Shown here: piece after piece, positions 34,801 through 43,412 of the stretch | How positions within the stretch are numbered: position 1 is the stretch's first letter | Layout: every line of letters starts with the position of its first letter | Source: Streptomyces jeddahensis | GTDB taxonomy: Bacteria > Actinomycetota > Actinomycetes > Streptomycetales > Streptomycetaceae | Length of the DNA stretch: 64,000 bases | Direction of reading: 5' to 3' | NCBI RefSeq assembly: GCF_001642995.1 | Contig: NZ_LOHS01000094.1 | Span: 1 to 64,000 of the forward strand | Made by a program: the position numbers and the translations under genes | The notes under the pieces: generated by a model | The model's database searches: none | Told to the model about the DNA's origin: nothing | What the model saw: the letters and a program-made list of their open reading frames with translations, nothing else

Positions 34801-36495
34801 GTGGTCGTGCCGAAGCTCCGCAGGAAGCGCGAACTGCGCATGATCGCGGCCCCCTTCACCGTTGCCGCGCCGTCCGGGGCCCGTATCCGGGACCGTCTTC
34901 CGCTGACCGGCGAAGAGGCCGAGGTTCTGCGCCAGGTGGGCGAGCACAACGGCCGCCACCAGCGGGCTGACCTGGCCGAGCGCATCCGTATCGGCAAGGT
35001 CAAGGCTAAGGACACCCGCCGTGCGGAGCGGAAGAAGAAACTGACCGCGGCGTCCTCTTCGCGTTGGGCGGGGGCCATGACCAGGGCAAGCGAGGATCAG
35101 TACCAGCTGTCGATGCGGGTACTGTTCGATGAGCGGGCCAGTCTGCGCCGAGCCATCCGCACCATCAGCAAGCGCCTCGCGGTCCCCTGCGGGCAGCGCA
35201 AGGGGAAGGTGCGCGGCTACGCCGATCAGAACGAACGCTTCCAGAAGCAGCGCCGCCTGCAGGTCCTCAAGGCCCGACTCGCCCGCGTTGAGCAGCGGAT
35301 CGACGCGGGGCGTCCGAGCATTGTGGTCGGCGGCCGGCGCCTGGCCAGGATCCGGCACAACCTGGAGAAGGCCCATCTCACTGCGGCCGAGTGGGGTCAG
35401 CGGTGGGAAGCCGAGCGGTTGTTCCTCACCGCCGATGGCGAGAGCGGTGCACCGTACGGCAACTACACCATCACCGTCGACCCGGCTGACGGCTCGGTGA
35501 CACTCGTGCTGCCGGAGCCGCTCAGGCACCTGGCGAACGCACCGAGAGGCAGGTACAAGCTCTCCTGCGCCGTCTTCTTCCACCACCGGCGCCAAGAATG
35601 GCTCGACCGCGTGGAGGCGCACTGTGCCGTTCGGTACGACTTCGTCCACGAGCCGACCCGGGACCGTTGGTACCTCGATGCCTCCTGGTCCGCCGACAAG
35701 GCCGTCCTCCCCTGCCCCGAAGAGATCAGGCAGTTCGGTGAGCGGATGCTCGGCATCGACCTGAACGCCGACCACCTCGCCGCCTACGTGCTCGACCAGC
35801 ACGGCAACCCCATCGGCGAGCCCATCACCATCCCGCTCGACCTGACCGGCCCGGCCAGCCAGCGCGACGGCAGGTTGAGGGCAGCGATCAGCAACCTGAT
35901 CACCATCGCGAAGGAGCACCACTGCGTCGGAATCGCAGTGGAGAACCTCGGCTTCGATGACGCCCGCCAGGTTGGACGGGAGACTATGGGGCGAGGCAGG
36001 CGAGGCAAGAAGTTCCGCCGCACCGTGGCTGGTATCCCCACCGCCCGATTCCGTGAACGCCTGCGCGGCATGACCTTCCACGCCGGACTCGTCGTCATCG
36101 CTGTCGACCCTGCATACACCAGCAAGTGGGGCGGCCAGCACTGGAAGACCCCACTCCAAGACCAGAACAAGACCAACGTCACGCGACACCACGCAGCCGC
36201 GGTGGCGATCGGCCGGCGTGGCCTGGGACACCGAATCCGGCGTCGGCCAGGTGTGACCGCCCACCACCAGAGGATGGTGGAGCGGAGAGCTACCGGCCAG
36301 GCTGTATTCGTTCCCAGGCCACGCGGGACCACGAGCCCACCCAGGACAGCGGGCACGCCAAACGGAGGCGGCAAGACCCGACCGTGCCGAGGTGACCAAC
36401 TCGTGCTGTTCCCCGATCTCGAAGACCGTTCGCGAGGTCACCGGACCACCTGTCCGGAATCATGCGAGTCGGCCAACACTGGCCAACATCGCTAG
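34801..36495 (+). CDS. tnpB: TnpB-like (OrfB) protein with altered RuvC active site
   Basis: 564 aa, longer than the usual TnpB of about 400. The N-terminal half is Lys/Arg-rich with a predicted coiled segment (about 100-170). RuvC-like motifs: Asp320 in GIDLNADH and Glu381 in VENLGFDD. The C-terminal zinc ribbon is absent: YTSKWGGQHWKTPL has no Cys. The third catalytic Asp (normally RDxNAA) is replaced by R-H463-H464-AAA. It may be a nuclease-dead or re-tuned RNA-guided protein of a special Streptomyces TnpB branch. The start is the GTG at 34801 or, better spaced from AAAGGGGGA, the GTG at 34807. Confidence 0.85.
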   Translation: MVVPKLRRKRELRMIAAPFTVAAPSGARIRDRLPLTGEEAEVLRQVGEHNGRHQRADLAERIRIGKVKAKDTRRAERKKKLTAASSSRWAGAMTRASEDQYQLSMRVLFDERASLRRAIRTISKRLAVPCGQRKGKVRGYADQNERFQKQRRLQVLKARLARVEQRIDAGRPSIVVGGRRLARIRHNLEKAHLTAAEWGQRWEAERLFLTADGESGAPYGNYTITVDPADGSVTLVLPEPLRHLANAPRGRYKLSCAVFFHHRRQEWLDRVEAHCAVRYDFVHEPTRDRWYLDASWSADKAVLPCPEEIRQFGERMLGIDLNADHLAAYVLDQHGNPIGEPITIPLDLTGPASQRDGRLRAAISNLITIAKEHHCVGIAVENLGFDDARQVGRETMGRGRRGKKFRRTVAGIPTARFRERLRGMTFHAGLVVIAVDPAYTSKWGGQHWKTPLQDQNKTNVTRHHAAAVAIGRRGLGHRIRRRPGVTAHHQRMVERRATGQAVFVPRPRGTTSPPRTAGTPNGGGKTRPCRGDQLVLFPDLEDRSRGHRTTCPESCESANTGQHR

Positions 36496-36604
36496 GAGCG
36501 GTAGGGTCCGGATCGGGTCCCGCCCTTCCGGGCGAGCCCATGGAACCCGGTCGGGCATGCCCGTCCTCGCGCACACCCGGCCCGCCCCAGCGAGGTGAAC
36601 AACG

Positions 36605-37405
36605 GTGAAACTGGCCTTCTCCACCCTCGGCGTGCCGGGGCTTCCCATCCCCGACGTGGTACGGCTCGCGGCCGAGCACGGCTACCACGGCGTCGAACTA
36701 CGCGCCCACGAGGAGGAGCCGGTCCACCCGGGCATCGTCCTCACCGAACGGGCCGACGTCGCCGCCGAGTTCAAGGCGGCCGGCATCCAGATCCTGGGAA
36801 TCGCGGGGTACGCGCGCGTGGCGGCGCCCGGCGAGGACGAGCCGGTGCTCGCGGAGATCCGCGGCCTGCTGGAACTCGCCCGGGACCTCGGCGCGCCGTT
36901 CATCCGCGTCTTCCCCGGCGGCGGCACGAAGCAGACCGCCGAGGAGGCCGACGCGACGGCCGCCCGCCGGCTGGGCACCGCCGTGGAGTACGCCGGCGAC
37001 CTGGGCGTACGCATCCTCCTGGAGACCCACGACTCGCACCGCACGGGCGCCGCCGCCACCCGCGTCCTCGGCCAGGTGGGCCATCGCCGCCTCGGCGCCC
37101 TGTGGGACGTGATGCACACCTGGCTCGGCGGAGAGCAGCCCTCCGAGACGTACGCCGCGCTGTCGCCGTATCTCGGCTACGTCCAGGTCAAGGACATCGC
37201 GTCAGCCGAGGACACGACACCCCTGCCGCTCGGCGCCGGCGTCCTGCCGCTCACCGAACTGGTGGACATCCTCAGCCGGAACGGCTGGGACGGCTGGCTG
37301 TGCTGGGAGTACGAGAAGCGCTGGTACGAGGCCGCGGCGCCGCTGCCCGGCCTGCTGGGGCCGGGCAGGACGCACCTCGCACGCCTGCTCAACGAGTCCG
37401 CGTGA
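36605..37405 (+). CDS. Sugar phosphate isomerase/epimerase (TIM barrel)
   Basis: 266 aa. A second xylose-isomerase-like barrel: MKLAFSTLGVPGLP, metal-ligand candidates in LLETHDSH (Glu/His), WDVMHTWL (Asp/His), VKDIAS and CWEYEKRW (Glu). The GTG start follows GAGGTGA. A possible -10 (TAGGGT, 36502-36507) lies upstream, but where its -35 should be the sequence belongs to the IS607 right end. Insertion may therefore have changed its expression. It is probably an original neighbour of the sugar cluster at 28-32 kb. Confidence 0.85.
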   Translation: MKLAFSTLGVPGLPIPDVVRLAAEHGYHGVELRAHEEEPVHPGIVLTERADVAAEFKAAGIQILGIAGYARVAAPGEDEPVLAEIRGLLELARDLGAPFIRVFPGGGTKQTAEEADATAARRLGTAVEYAGDLGVRILLETHDSHRTGAAATRVLGQVGHRRLGALWDVMHTWLGGEQPSETYAALSPYLGYVQVKDIASAEDTTPLPLGAGVLPLTELVDILSRNGWDGWLCWEYEKRWYEAAAPLPGLLGPGRTHLARLLNESA

Positions 37406-37430
37406 CCGGCTCGCAGGGCACGCCACGGAC

Positions 37431-38475
37431 CTAGGCCGGGGCGTTCTCCTCGAGTTCCTCCTCCAGCTTCCGATCACCGTGGTAGTACGCGTGGCTCCAT
37501 CCGGTCGCGGCGGCGGCCTGCGGGGAGAGCCGCTGCACGCCGGACGGGCGTGCGGACGGGTGTGCGGCCCGCTGCGCTGCAGACACCGCCGCGGGCGCGG
37601 GTACGGCGGGCGGTACGGAGCCGTCCGCGCGCGCGGGTTCTGCCGCGGTGGGCTGGGGAGTCGCCGCGGCGGGCCGCTTGCCCCGCCGTTCGAAGGCATA
37701 GGCGGCAACGAGGAGCAACGCTCCGGCCACGACCCAGAGCGCGAGCCGCAGGACGTACCCTCCGACGTCGAGGCCGTCGAAGTACACGATGTTCCGTGCC
37801 GCCTCGAGGAACCCGGCTCCGTTCCAGAACGCGTGCAGAGCGCCGAAGAACCCCGGCTGGAGCGCCGGTTCGAAGATTCCGCCGCACGAGGTGAAGTTCA
37901 GCGCCACGAACATGATCGTCATGCTGAGCGTCGTCCAGCGCTTGAAGAACGTGTGCAGGCCGGTCCCGACCCAGACGATGCCCAGCGAGTACAGCCAGGA
38001 CAGAGCCCAGACTGCGGCGAGGTCGTGGTCGACGAAGCCGAAGACGGGGCCTGCGAAGAGCAGCCCGAGGATGCTCACGACGAACGAGGTTCCCACTCCG
38101 ATGAGCGCCCGGATTCCGGTGGCGAGGACAGCGCCCGCGCCGCCGATGACGGCCACCGACGCATAGGAGCCGATGCTGACGGCGACGAGCAGGAAGAACA
38201 GCGCCTGACCGGTCGGGTCGTTCTCGCCCAGCGAGACGACGTCGGTGACCTCGAGGGGCCGATGCTCCGCCGCGGCGACCTGCGTGAACACCTTCTGCAC
38301 GACGGTGGCCGTGGTCTCGGAGCCGCCCTTGGCGATCAGCAGCTCCGGATGCCCGGCGCTCGGGACGAAGGCGCCGGACACCTCGCGCTCCTGCAGCCGG
38401 GAGACCGCGGCGTCGCGCGAGGCGACCGTGCGGATGTCGAGCGCGTCACCGGCCTTGTCCTGCAGCGTCTGCGCC
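37431..38475 (-). pseudogene. N-terminally truncated DUF3533-like membrane protein
   Basis: The frame is open from a TAG at 38475 to a TAG at 37431 without a good start near its left boundary. The sequence LDIRTVASRDAAVSRLQ, then VSGAFVPSAGHPELLIAKGG and about six membrane helices resembles DUF3533/YhgE-Pip-like permeases, but the usual first membrane helix and about 50 residues are missing. A GTG at 38381 could still give a 316-aa product beginning MSGAFVPS. The C-terminal 80 residues are an Ala/Pro-rich tail. The break lies directly beside the divergent MarR promoter. A functional shortened protein is possible. Confidence 0.6.
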
Positions 38476-38485
38476 TAGATGGGCC

Positions 38486-38515
38486 ATACAACTACATTCT
38501 GTTGTATCATACAAC
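38486..38515. promoter_or_regulatory. MarR operator with three half-sites
   Basis: ATACAAC (38486-38492), GTTGTAT (38501-38507) and ATACAAC (38509-38515) form a perfect 15-bp palindrome centred on 38508, plus a third half-site. It lies 24 bp before the MarR start and overlaps the probable promoter, so it most likely serves autoregulation and control of the membrane gene. Confidence 0.75.
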
Positions 38516-38539
38516 TAGATGGTCGCGAGAGGGGTGCCT

Positions 38540-39031
38540 ATGAGCGACGTGAGCGACGTGAGCGAGGAGAGCCTCGCCCGGGAGACCGCCAGTCAGGCGA
38601 TCGCGCGAGAGGTGATCGCACTCACCCGGCGGGCTCGCGCCGCAGCCGCCCAGCTGCACCCGGAGCTCTCCCTCGTCACGCACACGATCCTGACGCACGT
38701 GAGCGACCAGCGAGGCTGCAACGCGACCGATCTCGCGGCGCATTACATGCTCGACAAGTCCACGGTCAGCAGGCAGGTCTCGGCCCTGTTGAGAATGGGC
38801 CTGCTCGCGCGCCGGCCGGACCCCCGCGACCACCGTGCGCAGATCCTCGAGGTGACCGAGGCCGGGTACAGCGCCCTGGCGGCGGCAGCCCGCAGCCGCC
38901 AGGCGATGTTCGACGACCGCCTGGGCGACTGGGGCACGAGTGACCTGGTGCGCTTCGCCGCCTACCTGGAGCGGTACAACCGGACACTCCCCCGCGGCGG
39001 CAGGCCGGCAGCAGGCGACACCGTCGCCTGA
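38540..39031 (+). CDS. MarR-family transcriptional regulator
   Basis: 163 aa. Winged helix with CNATDLAAHYMLDKSTVSRQ, LLARRPDPRDHRAQILEVTEAG and flanking dimer helices. The ATG at 38540 is chosen (GAGGGG 6 nt upstream); the ATG at 38519 would add seven residues but would lie only 3 bp from the operator. It is divergent from the truncated DUF3533-like gene, which it probably represses; such pairs commonly act in drug efflux. Confidence 0.9.
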   Translation: MSDVSDVSEESLARETASQAIAREVIALTRRARAAAAQLHPELSLVTHTILTHVSDQRGCNATDLAAHYMLDKSTVSRQVSALLRMGLLARRPDPRDHRAQILEVTEAGYSALAAAARSRQAMFDDRLGDWGTSDLVRFAAYLERYNRTLPRGGRPAAGDTVA

Positions 39032-39079
39032 GCGTGGCGACGCCTCCGCACAGGTGAACGCCTCACTCGTAGGAGGCCG

Positions 39080-40009
39080 TTACTCGGCCAGTGCCGGCGA
39101 CTTGGCCGGGGGTGCGACCTCCACCGGAAGAATCGCCTTCGCCTGGCGGCTCCCCCCGGCCCCGGCGAGCGACGTCAGCGCCACCCCGCCCACCAGCAGC
39201 GCCGCCGCGCACCACCGCAGCGGGCTCACCGGCTCGCCCAGGAACAGCGCAGCCGCCGACATCCCGAAGACGGGCACGAGGAGCGAGAAGGGCGCGACCG
39301 TGGAGGCCGGATGGCGGCGGAGCAGCCAGCCCCAGGCGCCGAAGCCGAAGACCGTGGTGATCCAGGCGACGTAGACGATGACGCCCGCGCCCTGCCAGTC
39401 GAGGGAGCGCAGGGCGGCGAGGTCCGCGGACGGGCCCTCGGTGAGCAGGGACAGCAGGAGCAGCGGCAGGACCGGGACCGTACTGACCCACACCATGAAG
39501 TTGAGCGAGTCCGGCGGGGACGCCTTGCGGGTCAGGACGTTGGAGACGCCCCAGCAGGCGGCGGCCGCGATGACCAGCGCGAAGGCGAGGAGCGGCCCGG
39601 ACGCGCCCTCGTCCACCGCGGCGACCGCGACGCCGCCGAGGGCCACCACCATGCCCGCGACACGGACACGTCCGGGCCGCTCGCCCAGCACAACCATGGC
39701 GAACAGGGCCGTGAACACGGCCTGGATCTGCAGCACGAGCGACGACAGGCCGGCGGGCATGCCCGCGTCCATGCCGACGAAGAGCAGCCCGAACTTCGCC
39801 ACACCGAGGGCGAGTCCGACCGCCACGATCCACTTCCAGGCGACCTTGGGCCGCCCCACGAAGAAGACCGCGGGCAGCGCCGCCACCAGGAAGCGCAGGG
39901 CCGAGAAGAGCAGCGGCGGGAAGTGGTCGAGGCCGACCTCGATGACGGTGAAGTTCACGCCCCAGACGGCGGCGACGAGGACGGCGAGACAGATGTGTAC
40001 GGGACGCAT
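39080..40009 (-). CDS. EamA/DMT-family transporter
   Basis: 309 aa with ten hydrophobic helices in two EamA repeats (for example VHICLAVLVAAVWGVNFTVI and FALVIAAAACWGVSNVLTRK, each with the family WG.N motif). It exports small metabolites such as amino acids or their analogues. The start at the ATG at 40009 (MRPVHICL) places the first helix normally; an upstream start at 40033 adds a polar stretch. It is divergent from a LysR gene across a 110-bp gap, the usual regulator-transporter pair. Confidence 0.9.
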   Translation of the reverse strand: MRPVHICLAVLVAAVWGVNFTVIEVGLDHFPPLLFSALRFLVAALPAVFFVGRPKVAWKWIVAVGLALGVAKFGLLFVGMDAGMPAGLSSLVLQIQAVFTALFAMVVLGERPGRVRVAGMVVALGGVAVAAVDEGASGPLLAFALVIAAAACWGVSNVLTRKASPPDSLNFMVWVSTVPVLPLLLLSLLTEGPSADLAALRSLDWQGAGVIVYVAWITTVFGFGAWGWLLRRHPASTVAPFSLLVPVFGMSAAALFLGEPVSPLRWCAAALLVGGVALTSLAGAGGSRQAKAILPVEVAPPAKSPALAE

Positions 40010-40055
40010 GCAGTGAGCATCGTCGGCCACCACCGTGAAGCACCAGCGCGAGTTC

Positions 40056-40073
40056 CTTCATGGTTGGATGAAG
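40056..40073. promoter_or_regulatory. Inverted repeat between eamA-like and lysR genes
   Basis: CTTCAT (40056-40061) and ATGAAG (40068-40073) are perfect 6-bp arms 6 bp apart, in the middle of the divergent gap. This is consistent with a LysR binding site. Confidence 0.45.
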
Positions 40074-40120
40074 TATCGCTTACGCATGCGTCGGCCCGAG
40101 CCGACTTCGAGGAGGTCCCC

Positions 40121-41038
40121 ATGCTCGATCTCCAGCGGCTGCGCGCCCTGCACGCCGTCTCCGTCCACGGCACGGTCGGCGCGGCCGCGGCCGCCCTCGG
40201 TTACACCCCGTCCGCCGTGTCGCAGCAGCTGGCGAAGCTGGAGCGGGAGACCCGGACGGTCCTGCTCGAACGGCATGGACGCGGGGTCCGGCTCACCGAC
40301 GAGGCGTGCCAACTCGCCGATACAGCAAGTGAGTTGATGGCGATCGTCGAGCGAGCCGAGACGGAGTTGGAGGAGCGGCGGGGGCTGCCCGCCGGGCGGC
40401 TGACCGTGGCAGCGTTCGCCTCGGCGGCACGCGGCCTGCTCCCCCGCGTACTGGCCGATCTGGCCGCGCGCCATCCGGCGCTGGACGCCCGGCTGACCGA
40501 GGTCGACCCGCATCTCTCCGTCGACCTCGTGGCCAAGGGCGCCGTCGACGTGGCCGTCGCGCACGACTGGGACATCGCGCCGCTGCCCGCCCCGCCCGGC
40601 GTCGAACAGGCCGTCATCGGCGAGGACCTGTGCGATCTGCTCGTACAGGCCGGGCATCCGCTCGCGGGGCGGCAGTCCGTACGCCGCGAGGACCTCAAGC
40701 AGGAGCGGTGGGTGTGCCAGCCGCCGGGGCGGGTCTGTCACGACTGGCTCGTCCGCACACTGCGCGCGGCCGGTTGCGAGCCGGACATCGCGCACCAGGC
40801 GGACGAGAACCCGACGCTGGTGGCGCTCGTCGCGGCCGGGCTCGGCATCGCACTGCTGCCCCGGCTCGGGCGCGGCCCGCTGCCCGACGGCGTCGTCGAG
40901 GTGCGGCTCGACCCCGTGCCCGTACGGCGGTTGTACGCGCTCTGGCGGACCGGGGCGGCGCGGCGGCCCGCGATCGCGGAGACGGTCAGTACCCTGCAGG
41001 CCCACTGGCCTGCCGCCTCGGCACACGCGCCCCTGTGA
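40121..41038 (+). CDS. LysR-family transcriptional regulator
   Basis: 305 aa. N-terminal winged helix (LDLQRLRALHAVSVHGTVGA, YTPSAVSQQLAKLERE) and a C-terminal effector domain (RLTVAAFASAARGLLPRVL to ENPTLVALVAAGLGIALLPRL). GGAGG stands 6 nt before the ATG at 40121. It is divergent from the EamA exporter and probably activates it in response to the exported compound. Confidence 0.92.
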   Translation: MLDLQRLRALHAVSVHGTVGAAAAALGYTPSAVSQQLAKLERETRTVLLERHGRGVRLTDEACQLADTASELMAIVERAETELEERRGLPAGRLTVAAFASAARGLLPRVLADLAARHPALDARLTEVDPHLSVDLVAKGAVDVAVAHDWDIAPLPAPPGVEQAVIGEDLCDLLVQAGHPLAGRQSVRREDLKQERWVCQPPGRVCHDWLVRTLRAAGCEPDIAHQADENPTLVALVAAGLGIALLPRLGRGPLPDGVVEVRLDPVPVRRLYALWRTGAARRPAIAETVSTLQAHWPAASAHAPL

Positions 41039-41436
41039 GCGCCGGCGCACCAACTTCGCGGAATCTCCGCGATACGGGGAACCTGTGCCCAAGCGCCCGC
41101 GTCAAACGGGCATGCTGACGGATGAGTCTCCGCAGAGCGGTGTCGGCCTCGCTGCTGGCTGCGATCGCTGACCACCCCTCTCCACCGCCTGCGGCCGGCA
41201 GCACGCCGTCACCGGCGCGCCCCCCTCCAACTGCGCCGGTGACGGCCCCTCATCCCGGCCCGGGAATCCGCTCGTTGCGTAGCCCTTGCCCGGTGCGTTC
41301 CTGCCCCGGCACCCGCGCGCACCCTTGACTGTAAGAAATTGTCAGGATATCCGTGGCGTCGCGGAAGTTTCCTTCAATCGCCTTCTCCACCACGCCCCTC
41401 CATGGATCCCACGGATCTCCTCCGGAAGGAGCGCAC
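41039..41436. other. Intergenic; promoter of the GH3 gene
   Basis: About 400 bp. A 68-codon frame at 41122-41328 begins like a signal peptide (MSLRRAVSASLLAAIA) but turns into Pro-rich non-coding text and lacks a ribosome site, so it is not called a gene. An A/T-richer stretch at 41325-41400 (ttgactgtaagaaatt, then caggatatc and ggaagtttcc) looks like the promoter and possible operator of the GH3 gene. Confidence 0.45.
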
Positions 41437-43281
41437 GTGCAGTACAGACACTCCGGAACCTCCAGACGCACTCTCCTCGCTGCCACCGCGGGCGCGGCCG
41501 CCGCCCTGACCGCAGGCGCCGGCCCAGCGCACGCCGACGCGGACGGCGCGGCCGACGCGAACGCGGGCAGCGGCCAGGACGACAGGCTCAAGGCGCTCAT
41601 ATCCCGTATGAGCCTCGAGGAGAAGGTCGGCCAGCTCTTCGTGATGCGGGTGTACGGCCACTCCGCGACCGAACCGGACCAGGCCGACATCGACGCCAAC
41701 CTCAAGGAGATCGGGGTCAGAACGGCCGCCGAACTCATCGCCGAGTACCGCGTGGGCGGGATCATCTACTTCGCCTGGGCGCACAACACCCGTGATCCGC
41801 ACCAGATCGCGGACCTGTCCAACGGCATCCAGGAGGCCGGGCTCTCCCTCCCAGGCGGCCTGCCCCTGCTCATCTCCACCGACCAGGAGCACGGCATCGT
41901 CGCGCGCGTGGGCAAGCCCGCGACGCTGCTCCCGGGCGCGATGGCGCTCGGCGCCCGGGGTTCGCGGTCCGACGCGCGCCGGGCCGCGCAGATCGCGGGA
42001 GCCGAGCTGCGCGCGATGGGCATCCGGCAGAACTACGCGCCGGTCGCCGACGTGAACGTCAACCCGGCCAACCCCGTCATCGGCGTACGGTCGTTCGGCG
42101 CCGACCCCGAAGCGGTGGCCGGACTGGTCGCCGCCCAGGTCAAGGGCTACCAGAGCGCGGACATCGCCGCGACGTCCAAGCACTTCCCGGGACACGGCGA
42201 CACCGAGACCGACAGCCACTACGGCTTCCCGGTCATCGAGCACACCACGGAGCAGTGGGGGCAGCTCGACGCGCCGCCGTTCCGGGCAGCGATCGCAGCC
42301 GGCATCGACTCGATCATGACCGCGCACATCATGGTCCCGGCGCTCGACCCGTCCGGCGACCCGGCCACGCTCTCGCACCCCATCCTCACGGGCATCCTGC
42401 GCGAACAGCTCGGCTACGACGGCGTCGTGGTGACGGACTCGCTCGGCATGGCGGGCGTACGCCAGAAGTACGGCGACGACCGCGTCCCCGTCCTCGCGCT
42501 CAAGGCGGGCGTCGACCAGCTGCTGAATCCGCCCAGCCTCGACACCGCCTGGAACGCGGTCCTGAACGCGGTCAAGGGCGGCGAGCTGACGGAGGCGCGG
42601 CTCGACGAGTCGATCCTGCGCATCCTGCGGCTGAAGGCGAAGCTCGGGCTCTTCACGGACCCGTACGTCTCCCATGAGGGCGTCCACCGGACCGTCGGCA
42701 CCGACGCGCATCTCGCGGCGGCGGACCGCATCGCCGAGGAGACGACGACCCTGCTGGTGAACGAGCAGGGCCTGCTGCCGCTGTCGCGCCTGACCCACAA
42801 GAACGTGCTGGTCGTGGGCGCGGATCCGGCCTCCCCTTCCGGCACGACCGGTCCGCCCACGGCCGTACTCGCGGGCGCGCTCTCCGAACTGGGTTTCTCC
42901 GCCACGGCACTCTCCACCGGCACGGCACCCTCGCAGGCGAAGACCGACGAGGCGGTGGCGGCGGCCCGGGGGAAGGACGCGGTGGTCGTCGGCACGTACA
43001 ACGTCTCGGCTACGAGCTCTCAGCGCAGCCTCGTCGACGCGCTGATCGCCACCGGCGTGCCGGTCGTCGCGGTGGCGATCCGCAACCCGTACGACGTGGC
43101 GCAGCTGCCCGGCGTCGGCGCGTGCGTCGCCGCGTACTCCTGGACGGACGTGGAACTCCGCGCCGCGGCAAGGGTGATCGCGGGCCGCGCACAACCGGAG
43201 GGCAGGCTGCCGGTTCCTGTGCAGCGGACGGACGACCCGTCGCAGGTGCTGTATCCGATCGGCTACGGACTGTCGTACTAG
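41437..43281 (+). CDS. Tat-exported GH3 beta-N-acetylhexosaminidase / beta-glucosidase
   Basis: 614 aa. The twin-arginine signal is SRRTLLAATAGAAAA with cleavage near AHADAD. The GH3 N-terminal barrel carries the NagZ-type loop KHFPGHGDTETDSH (His/Asp acid-base dyad) and nucleophile Asp in VVVTDSLGMAG. The C-terminal GH3 domain follows to the end (YPIGYGLSY). The KHFPGHGDT motif points to N-acetylhexosaminidase acting on peptidoglycan or chitin fragments outside the cell. The GTG at 41437 is preferred because GGAAGGAG precedes it and the Tat motif is then correctly placed. Confidence 0.92.
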   Translation: MQYRHSGTSRRTLLAATAGAAAALTAGAGPAHADADGAADANAGSGQDDRLKALISRMSLEEKVGQLFVMRVYGHSATEPDQADIDANLKEIGVRTAAELIAEYRVGGIIYFAWAHNTRDPHQIADLSNGIQEAGLSLPGGLPLLISTDQEHGIVARVGKPATLLPGAMALGARGSRSDARRAAQIAGAELRAMGIRQNYAPVADVNVNPANPVIGVRSFGADPEAVAGLVAAQVKGYQSADIAATSKHFPGHGDTETDSHYGFPVIEHTTEQWGQLDAPPFRAAIAAGIDSIMTAHIMVPALDPSGDPATLSHPILTGILREQLGYDGVVVTDSLGMAGVRQKYGDDRVPVLALKAGVDQLLNPPSLDTAWNAVLNAVKGGELTEARLDESILRILRLKAKLGLFTDPYVSHEGVHRTVGTDAHLAAADRIAEETTTLLVNEQGLLPLSRLTHKNVLVVGADPASPSGTTGPPTAVLAGALSELGFSATALSTGTAPSQAKTDEAVAAARGKDAVVVGTYNVSATSSQRSLVDALIATGVPVVAVAIRNPYDVAQLPGVGACVAAYSWTDVELRAAARVIAGRAQPEGRLPVPVQRTDDPSQVLYPIGYGLSY

Positions 43282-43288
43282 CTGCGCA

Positions 43289-43315
43289 GTCCGGCGTACG
43301 CGACGTACGCCGGAC
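43289..43315 (+). terminator. Hairpin terminator after the GH3 gene
   Basis: The arms gtccggcgtacg (43289-43300) and cgtacgccggac (43304-43315) form a perfect 12-bp stem with a 3-nt loop, 8 bp beyond the GH3 stop. Confidence 0.75.
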
Positions 43316-43412
43316 ACCCGGCACACCACCCCCAAGAGACGCAAATCCCCTGCACATCCGGCGTGTGCGCGTTCCGGCAGGTCACGCTTGATGGATCTAT
43401 GGGGGGTTGGTC

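Larger units (their letters stand above)
34047..36570 (+). mobile_element. IS607-family insertion element
   Basis: A serine recombinase (tnpA) is followed by a TnpB homologue, both on plus, in the order typical of IS607. The left limit is put at the repeat starting at 34047, just after the MarR-GNAT gene. The right limit is uncertain, between the tnpB stop (36495) and the isomerase start (36605). IS607 elements have no terminal inverted repeats or target duplications, so the ends cannot be fixed from one copy. Small hairpins at 36521-36534 and 36552-36563 may belong to the right end or to a TnpB guide RNA. Confidence 0.8.

Noticed and set aside
32894..36604. Considered a genomic island or prophage because of toxin remnant, recombinase and truncated genes.
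   Set aside because: No integrase of phage type, tRNA, attachment sites or phage structural genes; a single IS607 element and local decay explain it.
39311..41038. Very long plus frame that would join the antisense of the EamA gene to the LysR regulator.
   Set aside because: The first 270 codons are antisense to a well-defined transporter; the LysR start at 40121 has its own GGAGG and family-typical N-terminus.
41122..41328. 68-codon frame beginning like a signal peptide (MSLRRAVSASLLAAIA).
   Set aside because: No ribosome site, becomes Pro-rich low-complexity text, and sits in the GH3 promoter region.
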